Below are positions 36,637-45,981 of a stretch of DNA of 64,000 nt, in pieces. This stretch comes from Mucilaginibacter inviolabilis (GTDB lineage Bacteria; Bacteroidota; Bacteroidia; Sphingobacteriales; Sphingobacteriaceae). Positions within the stretch are counted from its first letter, which is position 1. Each line of letters opens with the position of its first letter. The position numbers and the translations under genes were made by a program. The notes below the pieces were generated by a model. The model was given only the letters and a program-made list of their open reading frames with translations. It had not been told where the DNA came from and ran no database searches. The stretch lies in assembly GCF_011089895.1 (NCBI RefSeq), contig NZ_JAANAT010000001.1, forward strand, positions 1,426,001-1,490,000, written 5' to 3'.

Positions 36637-37206
36637 ATGAAAAAATTCAGCCTCTCTATAATCGTTTTATTTATTCTCCTATTATCTTTTGCTGCAAGTG
36701 CTCAACTTAAAACCAAAGTCGTCATTGGCAAGATATATATTGATGACGGTTCGATGGTGTTTAGGGCCGATAAGTATAAGCCCCTGGCTGACAGCCTGGA
36801 TAAGAACATAAAAGTCAATCCGAATGATACCACCAGTCTGTTTTTCAGAGCCTTGATTTACTTGTGGTCCAACGATATTATGGCCAAGCCTGCACAAAGA
36901 ACGAAAGGCGCACTGGAAGATCTGACTATTGCAAAGAATATGGCGGAGAAGGCAAACGATCTAAAAATGAAAGATCTAAGATTAAAGATACTTAGGGCTA
37001 GTTTATATAAAGAATTAGTGTATCGCTTTACAGGAGACGAGTCCTGGATGTTTAACAGCAAACAGATAGCCGAAAGGAAAAACCTATTCAACAACTATAA
37101 ATTATTAGCCAATAAATACTACGACGAATTGGTGCAACTGGATCCCAATAATGCATATGACTATCAAAAACTAAAGGTGCAAGATAATTATCCTTTGAAC
37201 AACTAG
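36637..37206 (+). CDS. Secreted TPR-like hypothetical protein
   Basis: 189 aa with signal peptide (MKKFSLSIIVLFILLLSFAASAQ). The mature part is helical with TPR-like spacing (YKPLADSLDKNIKVNPNDTTSLFFRALIYL ... and YYDELVQLDPNNAYDYQKLK, each split here from a longer repeat). Probably a periplasmic scaffold of unknown role. Followed by a small unknown gene and an Hsp70-like gene on the same strand. Confidence 0.65.
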   Translation: MKKFSLSIIVLFILLLSFAASAQLKTKVVIGKIYIDDGSMVFRADKYKPLADSLDKNIKVNPNDTTSLFFRALIYLWSNDIMAKPAQRTKGALEDLTIAKNMAEKANDLKMKDLRLKILRASLYKELVYRFTGDESWMFNSKQIAERKNLFNNYKLLANKYYDELVQLDPNNAYDYQKLKVQDNYPLNN

Positions 37207-37269
37207 CTATTACCATCGCCAACCCCAATGTTATAAAGACGATAAAAATCTACTCCAATACACCGGTTC

Positions 37270-37497
37270 ATGATTAGTTTTGAAGACTACAATATACTTC
37301 CTGCCGATGAAAAGGCTGCGATAGCTATGACACAAGGAGATTTTGTCGACTTTCGTTATGAAAATGAATTCCGGGTTGCCTTATACCGTTTGAGACACTT
37401 TTATGCTGAAGTTTATTATAACAGTGCCCGAAACACGATCGACCATACCCAGGCGTTTACCTCAATCAGCCGGCTCGCGCCTTACATTAATTTGTGA
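37270..37497 (+). CDS. Small hypothetical protein
   Basis: 75 aa, soluble, rich in aromatic residues (DFVDFRYENEFRVALYRLRHFYAEVYYNSARN). No family recognised, but the coding-like composition and its place on the same strand between two genes support it as real. The helical YENEFRVALYRLRHFYAEVYY stretch suggests a small adaptor-like protein. Confidence 0.55.
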   Translation: MISFEDYNILPADEKAAIAMTQGDFVDFRYENEFRVALYRLRHFYAEVYYNSARNTIDHTQAFTSISRLAPYINL

Positions 37498-37634
37498 TGC
37501 AATAGATCACGATTTTAATATCTGATGATCCACTGTTGAATTTTTAATCAGGAATTTGTTTTTAAATAAATATCACCTCCGTAGTCAGCATTTTTTTTAA
37601 TAATTTCGCCGCCCTTTCAAATTTTTATTGTCTT

Positions 37635-38915
37635 ATGTCTCCTGGTATGAAGAAATTTTTATATGGAATTGATTTTGGAACAACCAACTCGGCACTGGCT
37701 ATATACGACGAGGAAACCAAAGAAATACATAGTACCATTATTATCCCTTCGCTCATTTATTTCTATGATCAACCGGGTGCAGTAAATAGTATAAATTATG
37801 TCGTGGGCGAAGAAGCGATTACAGCCTACCTTGCAGATAATATGAAGGGGCGATTTATCAAGTCCATTAAACAGATCTTGTCAAGGAGCAGTTTTTCAGA
37901 AACCCGTATTCAAAACAAGAAGTATAATGCATCCGATCTGGTGGCGATCATTTTAAAGGAGCTGAAAGACCGCGCAGACCAATTGACCGGGCAGGATTGC
38001 CGGAAAGCAGTAATCGGCCGACCTGTATTTTTTGACGACGATGATGTACAAAAAGACACATTAGCGCAGACCAGGTTGAATAAAGCAGCGGAGATCGCCG
38101 GTTTTACGGACGTCCGTTTTCAATTCGAGCCCATCGGGGCGGCTTTTGCCTATGAAAAAAGTCTCGTCAAAAAGGAAAATGTATTGGTAGCAGATCTAGG
38201 CGGAGGCACCACAGATTTTACATACCTAGTGCTTGATCCGGAAAAAGTGGGGAGTAAAGACAGGAAGAACGACATGATGGCCAATGGTGGGATCTATGTA
38301 GGTGGTGATAGCTTCGATTCCGCTTTTATGTGGGAGAAAGGCACGCCATATTTCGGTAAGAACACCCGATATGAGGCTACTCCTGGTAAGGTATTAACCG
38401 TACCCAAATCACTTTTTGCGAACATCTGTTCCTGGGAACAAATGAATTTCTTTAATGGCTTGCGCATAAAGAAAGATATAGAAGATTACTATTATTTCTC
38501 GGGCAACGACCCACTGTTTAAGAACCTGATCACGCTTATTGAAAATAATTTAGGCTATTCGGTATTTCAATCCATTGAAAGAACGAAGATCACGCTTACC
38601 AGTACGGAATCTGCGAGATTTAGCTATAACAATATGGATATCCATATTGATGAGGAAATTCCATTGTCTGACTACCAACAGATCATTGCCAGGGACGTGG
38701 ACCGGATCGCGAACTACCTGGATGACTTTATGAAGCAAAATAGTATCGATCCCGAAAACATAGATAGTCTTTTTTTAACGGGAGGGACTTCCATGGTAGC
38801 CAGTATTCAAACGTTCTTTAAAAACAGGTTTCCCCATGTTAACCTGAATTCGGGAGATAACTTCAAAAGTGTGGCTAAAGGTTTGGCCTACAGTGGTTAT
38901 TTATTTGAAAATTAG
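37635..38915 (+). CDS. Orphan Hsp70-like (YegD/DnaK-type) actin-fold ATPase
   Basis: 426 aa (a start at 37647, MKKFLYGIDF, is equally possible). Actin-fold nucleotide motifs are intact: GIDFGTTNSALAIYD (phosphate 1), EPIGAAFAYEKS (connect 1), VADLGGGTTDFTYLVL (phosphate 2) and SLFLTGGTSMVASIQ (adenosine). It has only the ATPase half of Hsp70 plus a short insert; the peptide-binding domain is missing, as in YegD-type proteins. No DnaJ or GrpE lies nearby. Within this accessory region it may be a regulator of a neighbouring system. Confidence 0.82.
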   Translation: MSPGMKKFLYGIDFGTTNSALAIYDEETKEIHSTIIIPSLIYFYDQPGAVNSINYVVGEEAITAYLADNMKGRFIKSIKQILSRSSFSETRIQNKKYNASDLVAIILKELKDRADQLTGQDCRKAVIGRPVFFDDDDVQKDTLAQTRLNKAAEIAGFTDVRFQFEPIGAAFAYEKSLVKKENVLVADLGGGTTDFTYLVLDPEKVGSKDRKNDMMANGGIYVGGDSFDSAFMWEKGTPYFGKNTRYEATPGKVLTVPKSLFANICSWEQMNFFNGLRIKKDIEDYYYFSGNDPLFKNLITLIENNLGYSVFQSIERTKITLTSTESARFSYNNMDIHIDEEIPLSDYQQIIARDVDRIANYLDDFMKQNSIDPENIDSLFLTGGTSMVASIQTFFKNRFPHVNLNSGDNFKSVAKGLAYSGYLFEN

Positions 38916-39034
38916 TCGAAATTTTATTTTGGCAATTACTCAAAGTAAAAGATTTTAACAAGCACCCGCCTGCGAAACTCACTAAAAATCCCGTTATCAA
39001 AATATTGTCGAAATTTGATATTTAGGGAGCCTGT

Positions 39035-41923
39035 TTATTGATGGTCCCACTTCGTAATATAATCGCGATTAATCGATTTGCCAACGGTAAACGAGCGTAT
39101 ATTATTTCTAAATTCATCGATCAATAGTTTTGAAGCTTTTGATAGGTCAACAAGCGTAAGTTCCCCTATCGTCATTATGCCCAAATTATTAAATTGTTTA
39201 CCTGGTATTTGATTTTTTAAACTGTTGATGAAAATCACCCCGTGACATTCGTAAAATGTATTTTTCAAAAACTCCTTTAAATTCCCGGCGACTACGGCTA
39301 TTCCGAAAAAGGTGCACTCATTAAATTCATTTCCGCCGAAATAGCACACCGTATCTGTCAAATGATTATCAAATGTTACACTTTCAAATGTATTCGCTGT
39401 TAAAGACACCGATCCACTCAACCTGCAACTACATGACTTCCATTCACTTTCCGACACATCAACTTTTTTCGATAATATCATATCAACATTAGTGAGGCTG
39501 CCACCATTAATATTTACCCCTAATGCATCAATTGTTAGTAGTGAATTTGTGATCTTCGCGTCTCTAAGAGTGGTTGAAATCCCGCCGGTGACCAAATACT
39601 CTACCTTATCAAAGCTCGGTTTTTGCAAAACCTGATAACCGGAGTCTTCAAACTTTAAAATGGAATTGTAGAAATCAGCATTTTCAATATTTATCGACCC
39701 GGCCCCATGCAATTTTGAATTGTCTAATTTAAATTCCTTCACTTGAAAGTTGTCCCCGGAAATAAGGAGATCTTCACACCCGTCAAAAGACAATTTGATC
39801 GCGGTGACCTCATTTGCAGTTAAATGAACTGGGCAATTGATGAACTCTAAATTCTCAATTGATGAATTTATCAGCAGAATGCTACTTTTTTTTCCATCTT
39901 TAAAAGCGATATCGGAGAGTTTAACGTTTGAGAGCCTTACGTTCGTAAAACCACATTCTTTATAGGCCTGGCCTGCAAATTTTGTTTCATTTAATATAAC
40001 ATCACGAATCTCTACAGCGGAATTTTCATTGGTAGATAATAGTAAGGCAGTTGTTAGATTCCGTTTTAAAATCTCTTTTTTCTTAGGATTACCTACTATG
40101 GTGCTTTCCTTAATTAGTAAATCCTTAACCTTTTTTTCAGTTGTTGCATAACAGCCAAAGAAGTAGAGAATTTCCTGAGAGATAAATTGTCGTCTAAGCA
40201 CTGACAAATCATTTTTGAGTATTTGTCCCTTTAACCTCCGCGCGACAAAAAACTCCATAAATGATTTATGGATAAATTTAAAGCCAGAGCTCTCGGTTTT
40301 TTTTATAAAGGTGCATAACACGATATCTGAGGCAACGTGTTCCAGTTCCCTTTCATCTGCAATATTGGCTTTATGTAAAATTATAGAATGTTCATTGATA
40401 AGGCTATATAGTTCAGTTAATGTAATTTCAACTGTGTTGTTTGTAAACATTAAAAAGGCAATCACCTCGGCAAATTCCTGGCGTTGACCTTGCGTTAAAA
40501 ATTGTCTTGATGCGCCTTTGGTAAAATCCCTTTGAAGATTGGCGCCTGTATACATTTCATAAAGTGAGGATGGGTCATATACCTTGTTCTCATCCCTAAA
40601 GTCAGATCCCATGTGTAGGATGGTATCTTTAACCATAGAGATGAGAATGGGCTTCTTCAGCAAATCTTTGATATCATAGATTTTGTAGCAAAAGTCCCGC
40701 ACCTCTTTCCACGTAGCGTTGCAGCGGCTACGGAACAAACCATCAAATTTTTTCAAATATGAATCTATCTGATCTTTTTTTAGTTCACTAATCTCCATTA
40801 TTACAGCACGTGCGTTTACCTTCTCGCTTTGTGTTTTTAGCTGATTATCCTCTGCATAATTATCGACCAGAATTTTGTAAAGCTGATTTACTTTTTTCTG
40901 TTTTGCTAAGATCTCGTCATCCCGCTGTTTTAACGGGAAGATCGCCGTCGGTTGATAAAATTCATTTAATTGTTCGATGGAATGCAGTAATTCGTCATCG
41001 GTTATAAAATAAGAAGACCTGCACGAAATGATAGAATTTGATTTTGATAAAAGAAGTTTAGATAACAATTGCAAATTCTGCACACGGATTTGCCGGTCAA
41101 CCTGAGGTGACATTTCATCAAAACCGTCTAAAAGCAACAGAAACTCACCGTTGGCAACCCCTTTCCAAAACAGTTCTATTGGAATGTCTTTTTGAAATAA
41201 TTTCCGGTATGTGTTGACCATAAAGAGATTGAGATCCTGATACTGCATGAAATATTTAAGCTCAAAATAAATCGGCTTTAACGGACTGCCTTCAAGATAT
41301 CGTTTTGCATACTGATAATTCAACCGTTGCATCAATGTGGTTTTGCCTGATCCAAAATCAGCTAAAACAGCAAGAAATTTGGTTCCGCCCCAGTTATCAT
41401 AATCCATATTTATAATTGTCTCACCAATATTATCTATTGATCTAAAACTATTTCCATTCATGTACCTCCCATCTAAAGGAAGGTAAGCTTCATAGATTGC
41501 CGAACCTTCATAATCCATTACCATTTTCACATAAGCCTCTTTTAACTGATATATCTCAGATTCCAGTTGGGTTTCAGTCATAAGGGTGATATTTACTGAC
41601 TCAGCTGCAAGCCGAGCTTCCTTGCTGAACCCCTGATTACTGACGATTACGCCGTATATGTTATTATTAGTTTTGGGTATAGTATTGATAAAGGCCGCCC
41701 AATCGTAAATAACCTGATTTGCGATTGACCCCGAGGATAAAAATTTACATTCAACAAGAGTCTGTGTTTTGCCGATACCCGGAATTATTTTTTCAGCGAC
41801 AACATCTACCTGTTGACCTCTGATGTTGGCGTTGGGTGTCACATGAAAATTCAAGGCTTCGTACAGGGAAATAATATATTTTTCAAATATTTCTCCCTTT
41901 TTGTGGTTGTCGCTAGTAGGCAT
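39035..41923 (-). CDS. Mrr-like nuclease - NACHT ATPase - beta-helix repeat protein (STAND-type defence candidate)
   Basis: 962 aa. Residues 1-125 are a PD-(D/E)XK nuclease of the restriction-endonuclease/Mrr type: GQQVDVVAEK (D40) and LVECKF (E58, K60). A NACHT NTPase follows: Walker A ADFGSGKTT (about 188-196), Walker B FLLLLDGFDEM (about 261-271). After a helical linker, residues about 650-950 show short repeats of the ...F.....F..C.F type (LSFDGCEDLLISGDNF..KEFKLDNSKLHGAG), a right-handed beta-helix or pentapeptide-like sensor. This is the effector-NTPase-sensor layout of STAND immune proteins: the sensor is thought to bind a phage product, the NACHT oligomerises and the nuclease cuts DNA. 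The family member was not named. Confidence 0.82.
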   Translation of the reverse strand: MPTSDNHKKGEIFEKYIISLYEALNFHVTPNANIRGQQVDVVAEKIIPGIGKTQTLVECKFLSSGSIANQVIYDWAAFINTIPKTNNNIYGVIVSNQGFSKEARLAAESVNITLMTETQLESEIYQLKEAYVKMVMDYEGSAIYEAYLPLDGRYMNGNSFRSIDNIGETIINMDYDNWGGTKFLAVLADFGSGKTTLMQRLNYQYAKRYLEGSPLKPIYFELKYFMQYQDLNLFMVNTYRKLFQKDIPIELFWKGVANGEFLLLLDGFDEMSPQVDRQIRVQNLQLLSKLLLSKSNSIISCRSSYFITDDELLHSIEQLNEFYQPTAIFPLKQRDDEILAKQKKVNQLYKILVDNYAEDNQLKTQSEKVNARAVIMEISELKKDQIDSYLKKFDGLFRSRCNATWKEVRDFCYKIYDIKDLLKKPILISMVKDTILHMGSDFRDENKVYDPSSLYEMYTGANLQRDFTKGASRQFLTQGQRQEFAEVIAFLMFTNNTVEITLTELYSLINEHSIILHKANIADERELEHVASDIVLCTFIKKTESSGFKFIHKSFMEFFVARRLKGQILKNDLSVLRRQFISQEILYFFGCYATTEKKVKDLLIKESTIVGNPKKKEILKRNLTTALLLSTNENSAVEIRDVILNETKFAGQAYKECGFTNVRLSNVKLSDIAFKDGKKSSILLINSSIENLEFINCPVHLTANEVTAIKLSFDGCEDLLISGDNFQVKEFKLDNSKLHGAGSINIENADFYNSILKFEDSGYQVLQKPSFDKVEYLVTGGISTTLRDAKITNSLLTIDALGVNINGGSLTNVDMILSKKVDVSESEWKSCSCRLSGSVSLTANTFESVTFDNHLTDTVCYFGGNEFNECTFFGIAVVAGNLKEFLKNTFYECHGVIFINSLKNQIPGKQFNNLGIMTIGELTLVDLSKASKLLIDEFRNNIRSFTVGKSINRDYITKWDHQ

Positions 41924-42163
41924 CGGTTTAAAATATGTTCAAATTTAGGTTTCACCTAATTTATAGATATTTTTGATTCACGCTACTGATTTAAGTATTA
42001 TTCTAGTAATTATAAATATCCGGCTTTTCTACTGACGCTGGTTTTCCCCAACTACTTGTGTTCTTACTACCCTATCAAATAGAAGATTTCGCTTTTGATA
42101 AAATAGTACTGATAAAAAATAGTTATTCGTTAAGTGCGAATATTAATTATTAATTAATCAGAA

Positions 42164-42198
42164 TTTGCGTATAAGGAATTATAACCTTAATACTTTCG
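42164..42198 (+). promoter_or_regulatory. Candidate promoter of the LanB-type gene
   Basis: TTTG at 42164-42167 and TACTTTCG at 42191-42198 (one change from TAnnTTTG) are 23 bases apart, close to the Bacteroidetes -33/-7 spacing. The ATG lies at 42203, so the transcript would be leaderless or nearly so. Confidence 0.4.
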
Positions 42199-42202
42199 CG
42201 TA

Positions 42203-45200
42203 ATGAATTATAATTTCTTAAACCGACTTGTTCTCAGGAATCCATACTACAGCTATCAACATTATTCTTTAAATGCTATTTCCGATGTAATTAAAACAGC
42301 TTCATTTCAAACCGCTTTATTTCTGGCGAGTCCAGATCTGCATACGTTACTGGAAAGCAAGCATTTTGATTATCAGGCATTATCTGAACGTGAACGGCTC
42401 TCCTTGCTCCGGTATTACAATCGTATGTGTTTCCGTCCTACTCCCTTTGGCAGCTTTTCATCCTTTTCCGCAGTGCCCTGGGGTGAAGGTGGTACAATTC
42501 AGTTGGATAACCAATCCCCGAACCTGCATTTAAATATTGATCAGGAAGTAGTCAATCGCTTAGCGGGCACCCTTACAAAAATTGATATAACGCAGGACTA
42601 TTATTATTGTAATCCGACACTTTACCAGTCCGGAAAAGATTTCCGGTTTATTACCACCACCTATTCAGCAGACAGAAGTAAAGTTTATTTCGACCTGGAA
42701 TCAATGGAAATTAACGCATTGGCTGCTGAGCTTTTAACGATTTACGGCCCCAAGTATGTACAGGGAATGCAAATACTGTCGGACATGGTACGAATCTCCA
42801 ATTGTGATTCTGACACCGCACATGATTATCTGCTGTTCTTAACCGGATCTCAAATATTTGTATCCATAACGGCCAATAATATCATAGGCGATGATTATTT
42901 GGAAAGGCTATGTAGTTTTACAGGCGAATCTCTGGTTAACAAATCACTGCTCAGCAATATAATGCAAGAGTTAAACGCCCCGCCAGTTCATAACGTTGAG
43001 TATCTAAAGGCCATCAAAACAAATGCTAACACGCTCCTGAATACTTTCGGCCACGAAAAGGTTACTCAGATATTTTATTCCGGGCTCGGGCTAAACGCGT
43101 TTTCCGGCAGTCTTGACTACAGGTACCAGGAACGGGTCTCAGACGGAATGCGTGCACTGTCCATATTAGTTACACAATCGCGGCCGCCGATGCTTGAACA
43201 ATTCATTCGGGATTTTTCTCAAAAGTATGACAAGCGAAAAGTCCCTTTACTACAAGCACTTGATCCGGATACCGGTATCGGTTATGGACCTATATTAAAT
43301 TCCGCCACGATAACAGACCTCCTCCGGGACGTTAACTTTAAAAAACAACAGGTGACCAAAATTTCATTGGAATGGTCAAAGGTCCATCAGTTGCTGTTAA
43401 AGAAATGGAACGAAAACTCATTTCAAACAGATCCAATTCAGTTAAATGATACGGACCTGCAGACATTGTCGCCAGGCGAAACGCAGACAACTCCCCCATC
43501 CTTTTCAGCCTTATTCCGTATTATCCAAGATGGCTTGTTCCTGGAAACCGCGGGAGGCGCCACTGCGACTGCCTTATTGGGCCGGTTTACGGTATGGAGC
43601 GAAGAAATCCACCGGATGGCCCGGGAACTGGCTGCCAGCGAACAATTGGCCAATCCAAATGTAATCTTTGCCGATATCGGGCAGCTATCCGATCCTCATG
43701 CAGATAACATCAACAGGAGAAAGCACATTTACGCGCATGAAATCGCGATCAATGTGGTATCTACCCTGGAACCCGATCGACGGATTGCACTCACAGATCT
43801 CTTAGTTTCCGTGAAGGACGGAAAGTTGATACTCGAATCCAAAAGACACCAGTCAGTTATTGTTCCCAGGCTGACTACCGCTTTTAATTACAGTAGAAAC
43901 AGCCTGGCATTGTTCAGAATGCTATGTGACCTCCAGTTTCAGGGGATCCAGGGCTCTTTTAATTTTTCTTTGGAACAGTATTTTCCCGGAATGCTTTTCT
44001 ATCCTAAAGTGATTTACAAGGAAACTGTTTTAAGCCCGGGTACCTGGCACCTGCTGGCTGCTGATATCAGGGAGATCATTCATGCGTCCCCCGCAAACGC
44101 GACAATAAAATTGACCCGATTGCGGGAACGGCTTAAATTTCCGCCGATGGTAGCCATCAGCAAATTTGACCAGCAACTGGTGTTCAACCTGGACAAGGAA
44201 GACGAAATGTTATTTATGATCGAATGTATGAAAGGCGCGGATCAGATTTCAGTACAGGAATATTATTTGCCAGACGAAGACATCGTTAAAAACCGGGAGG
44301 GGCACCCGCTGGTGAACCAGTTCGTTGCCTCCATACGACACAACCAGGCGGTTTACCAGGGCAGCGAAGTTCCCGACGCTCCTACCCTTCACTATAAAAA
44401 CCAATCAGATTATATCATTGGAAGCCAATGGCTCTATTTAAAGCTGTATTGCAGTCCGGCCATTGCCAACCATATACTTATAAAAAAGATCCTTCCATTT
44501 TTGACGCAGCTTGAAGAAAAAGACCTGCGATCCTGGTTCTTTATCCGTTACCGCGATTCCGGCTACCATATCCGCCTGCGTCTTAATATCACGGAAACCG
44601 CCGTTGGGCCGGTCTTGCTTAAACTCAAAAAACGGCTGACAAAAGGAGTCCATTATCACCTGATCAAGGAATACCAGGCAGATACCTATCGCAGGGAGAT
44701 GGAAAGATACGGTACAGACATGATTGTTTTCATTGAGGGTTTCTTTCATGGCAGCAGTGAGCTCGTTCTGCGATATATCAGAATTTCGGTTCTAAAGTCA
44801 TTCACGTATAGCTACCACAGCATGGCGTTTATATCCATCAATCATTTATTGACCAGCTTTATCCTGGAAATGACCGAACGAATTATCTTCCTGGAGCAGA
44901 TGGTAAACCTGTTCTATGCGGAGTTTGCAACTGACAAATCGCTGAAGGTAGACCTGGATCAAAAGTACAGGCAATTGAAAACGGAGATAGCCTCCCTTCT
45001 CAGCGATGAGCAATATTATGAAAAACTAAAACTGGCGCCATGGGCTGCCCTTTTTTACGAAAAGACACATGCAATTTTAAGACGGACAACTCATTTCCAC
45101 ACCAAAAGAAGGAACCAGTTATTGGCGGATATGATCCATATGCACCTTAACCGATTTTTCGTGGACCGGCAGCGGAACCAGGAACTGATCATCTATTACT

Positions 45201-45253
45201 GTTTGTTGAAATACTGGGTCACTTTAAACGCGATCAGCAAGAAACAGGCTTAA
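42203..45253 (+). CDS. Full-length LanB-type lantibiotic dehydratase
   Basis: 1,016 aa. The N-terminal glutamylation domain is marked by RPTPFGSFSSFSAVPWG near residue 75 and HAD...RRKHIYAHEIAINV near 515; the C-terminal SpaB-like elimination domain is at about 735-1010 with SQWLYLKLYCS and WFFIRYRDSGYHIRLRLN. LanB enzymes use glutamyl-tRNA to activate Ser/Thr and then eliminate to dehydroamino acids. No LanC cyclase, LanT exporter or LanP protease is seen nearby. The nearest peptide candidate is at 47168-47359. Its stop overlaps that of the convergent LytTR gene by 4 bases. Confidence 0.88.
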   Translation: MNYNFLNRLVLRNPYYSYQHYSLNAISDVIKTASFQTALFLASPDLHTLLESKHFDYQALSERERLSLLRYYNRMCFRPTPFGSFSSFSAVPWGEGGTIQLDNQSPNLHLNIDQEVVNRLAGTLTKIDITQDYYYCNPTLYQSGKDFRFITTTYSADRSKVYFDLESMEINALAAELLTIYGPKYVQGMQILSDMVRISNCDSDTAHDYLLFLTGSQIFVSITANNIIGDDYLERLCSFTGESLVNKSLLSNIMQELNAPPVHNVEYLKAIKTNANTLLNTFGHEKVTQIFYSGLGLNAFSGSLDYRYQERVSDGMRALSILVTQSRPPMLEQFIRDFSQKYDKRKVPLLQALDPDTGIGYGPILNSATITDLLRDVNFKKQQVTKISLEWSKVHQLLLKKWNENSFQTDPIQLNDTDLQTLSPGETQTTPPSFSALFRIIQDGLFLETAGGATATALLGRFTVWSEEIHRMARELAASEQLANPNVIFADIGQLSDPHADNINRRKHIYAHEIAINVVSTLEPDRRIALTDLLVSVKDGKLILESKRHQSVIVPRLTTAFNYSRNSLALFRMLCDLQFQGIQGSFNFSLEQYFPGMLFYPKVIYKETVLSPGTWHLLAADIREIIHASPANATIKLTRLRERLKFPPMVAISKFDQQLVFNLDKEDEMLFMIECMKGADQISVQEYYLPDEDIVKNREGHPLVNQFVASIRHNQAVYQGSEVPDAPTLHYKNQSDYIIGSQWLYLKLYCSPAIANHILIKKILPFLTQLEEKDLRSWFFIRYRDSGYHIRLRLNITETAVGPVLLKLKKRLTKGVHYHLIKEYQADTYRREMERYGTDMIVFIEGFFHGSSELVLRYIRISVLKSFTYSYHSMAFISINHLLTSFILEMTERIIFLEQMVNLFYAEFATDKSLKVDLDQKYRQLKTEIASLLSDEQYYEKLKLAPWAALFYEKTHAILRRTTHFHTKRRNQLLADMIHMHLNRFFVDRQRNQELIIYYCLLKYWVTLNAISKKQA

Positions 45254-45981
45254 AGTTTTCTGCGGGATTTTAGCAACAACTCGTTCATTTTTTCCAGGAA
45301 GGCCTCTTTATAAAATCTGCCGAGGTTCAAGGCGGAGCCATCTTCCAAGGTCACACGCGTTTGCTCGACCGCCTTGATCCTGTCGGTATTGATGACAAAT
45401 GATTGATGGATCCTGGAGAATTGCTCTGCCGGCAGGTATTGTTCAATTTCGCTTATGGTTAGATAAGGCATAACGTCACCCGATAATAAATGAATTTTAA
45501 TATAATTCTGGGCGCCCTCCACATAGAGAATATCATTAATGGTTACTTTAACCATTTTCCCTTTAGTTTCCGTTTTAACAAAGAAAAAGTTTCTTTTTTC
45601 CTCAGGTGCGGGTTTGGCTGTCAAGGCCATGCGCTGGATCCGCTGGACGCTTCTTCTGAATCGTGCATAGCTTATCGGCTTCAGCAGGAAATCGAAAGCT
45701 TCCTTTTCAAACGCTTCCAGGGCAAATTCATGAAATGAGGTGGTAAAGATAATTTTGGTGTACAGGTTGGCCATTCCGGCGAACTCCATGCCCGAGAGTT
45801 CCGGCATCTCTACGTCGAGAAAGGTAATATCAGGCGGATCTATCCCTGTTACCTCATTCAGGGCGGTAAGTGGGTTCGTCGAGAAACCCTTTAATTCAAG
45901 GCCTTCCGTTTTAGCAATATAATCTATCAATATTTCGACGGAATGGTATTCATCATCGATTACATAACATTTTAAACTCAT
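45250..45981 (-). CDS. LytTR-family response regulator
   Basis: 243 aa. Receiver domain 1-115 with DDE (D10, D11) acidic pocket, phospho-acceptor Asp in ITFLDVEMPELSG and Lys in LLKPISYARF, then a LytTR DNA-binding domain (FFVKTETKGKMVKVTINDILYVEGAQNYIKIHL...FSRIHQSFVINTDRIKAVE). Forms a pair with the LytS-like kinase upstream, overlapping by ATGA. Likely controls the RiPP genes around it. Confidence 0.9.
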   Translation of the reverse strand: MSLKCYVIDDEYHSVEILIDYIAKTEGLELKGFSTNPLTALNEVTGIDPPDITFLDVEMPELSGMEFAGMANLYTKIIFTTSFHEFALEAFEKEAFDFLLKPISYARFRRSVQRIQRMALTAKPAPEEKRNFFFVKTETKGKMVKVTINDILYVEGAQNYIKIHLLSGDVMPYLTISEIEQYLPAEQFSRIHQSFVINTDRIKAVEQTRVTLEDGSALNLGRFYKEAFLEKMNELLLKSRRKL

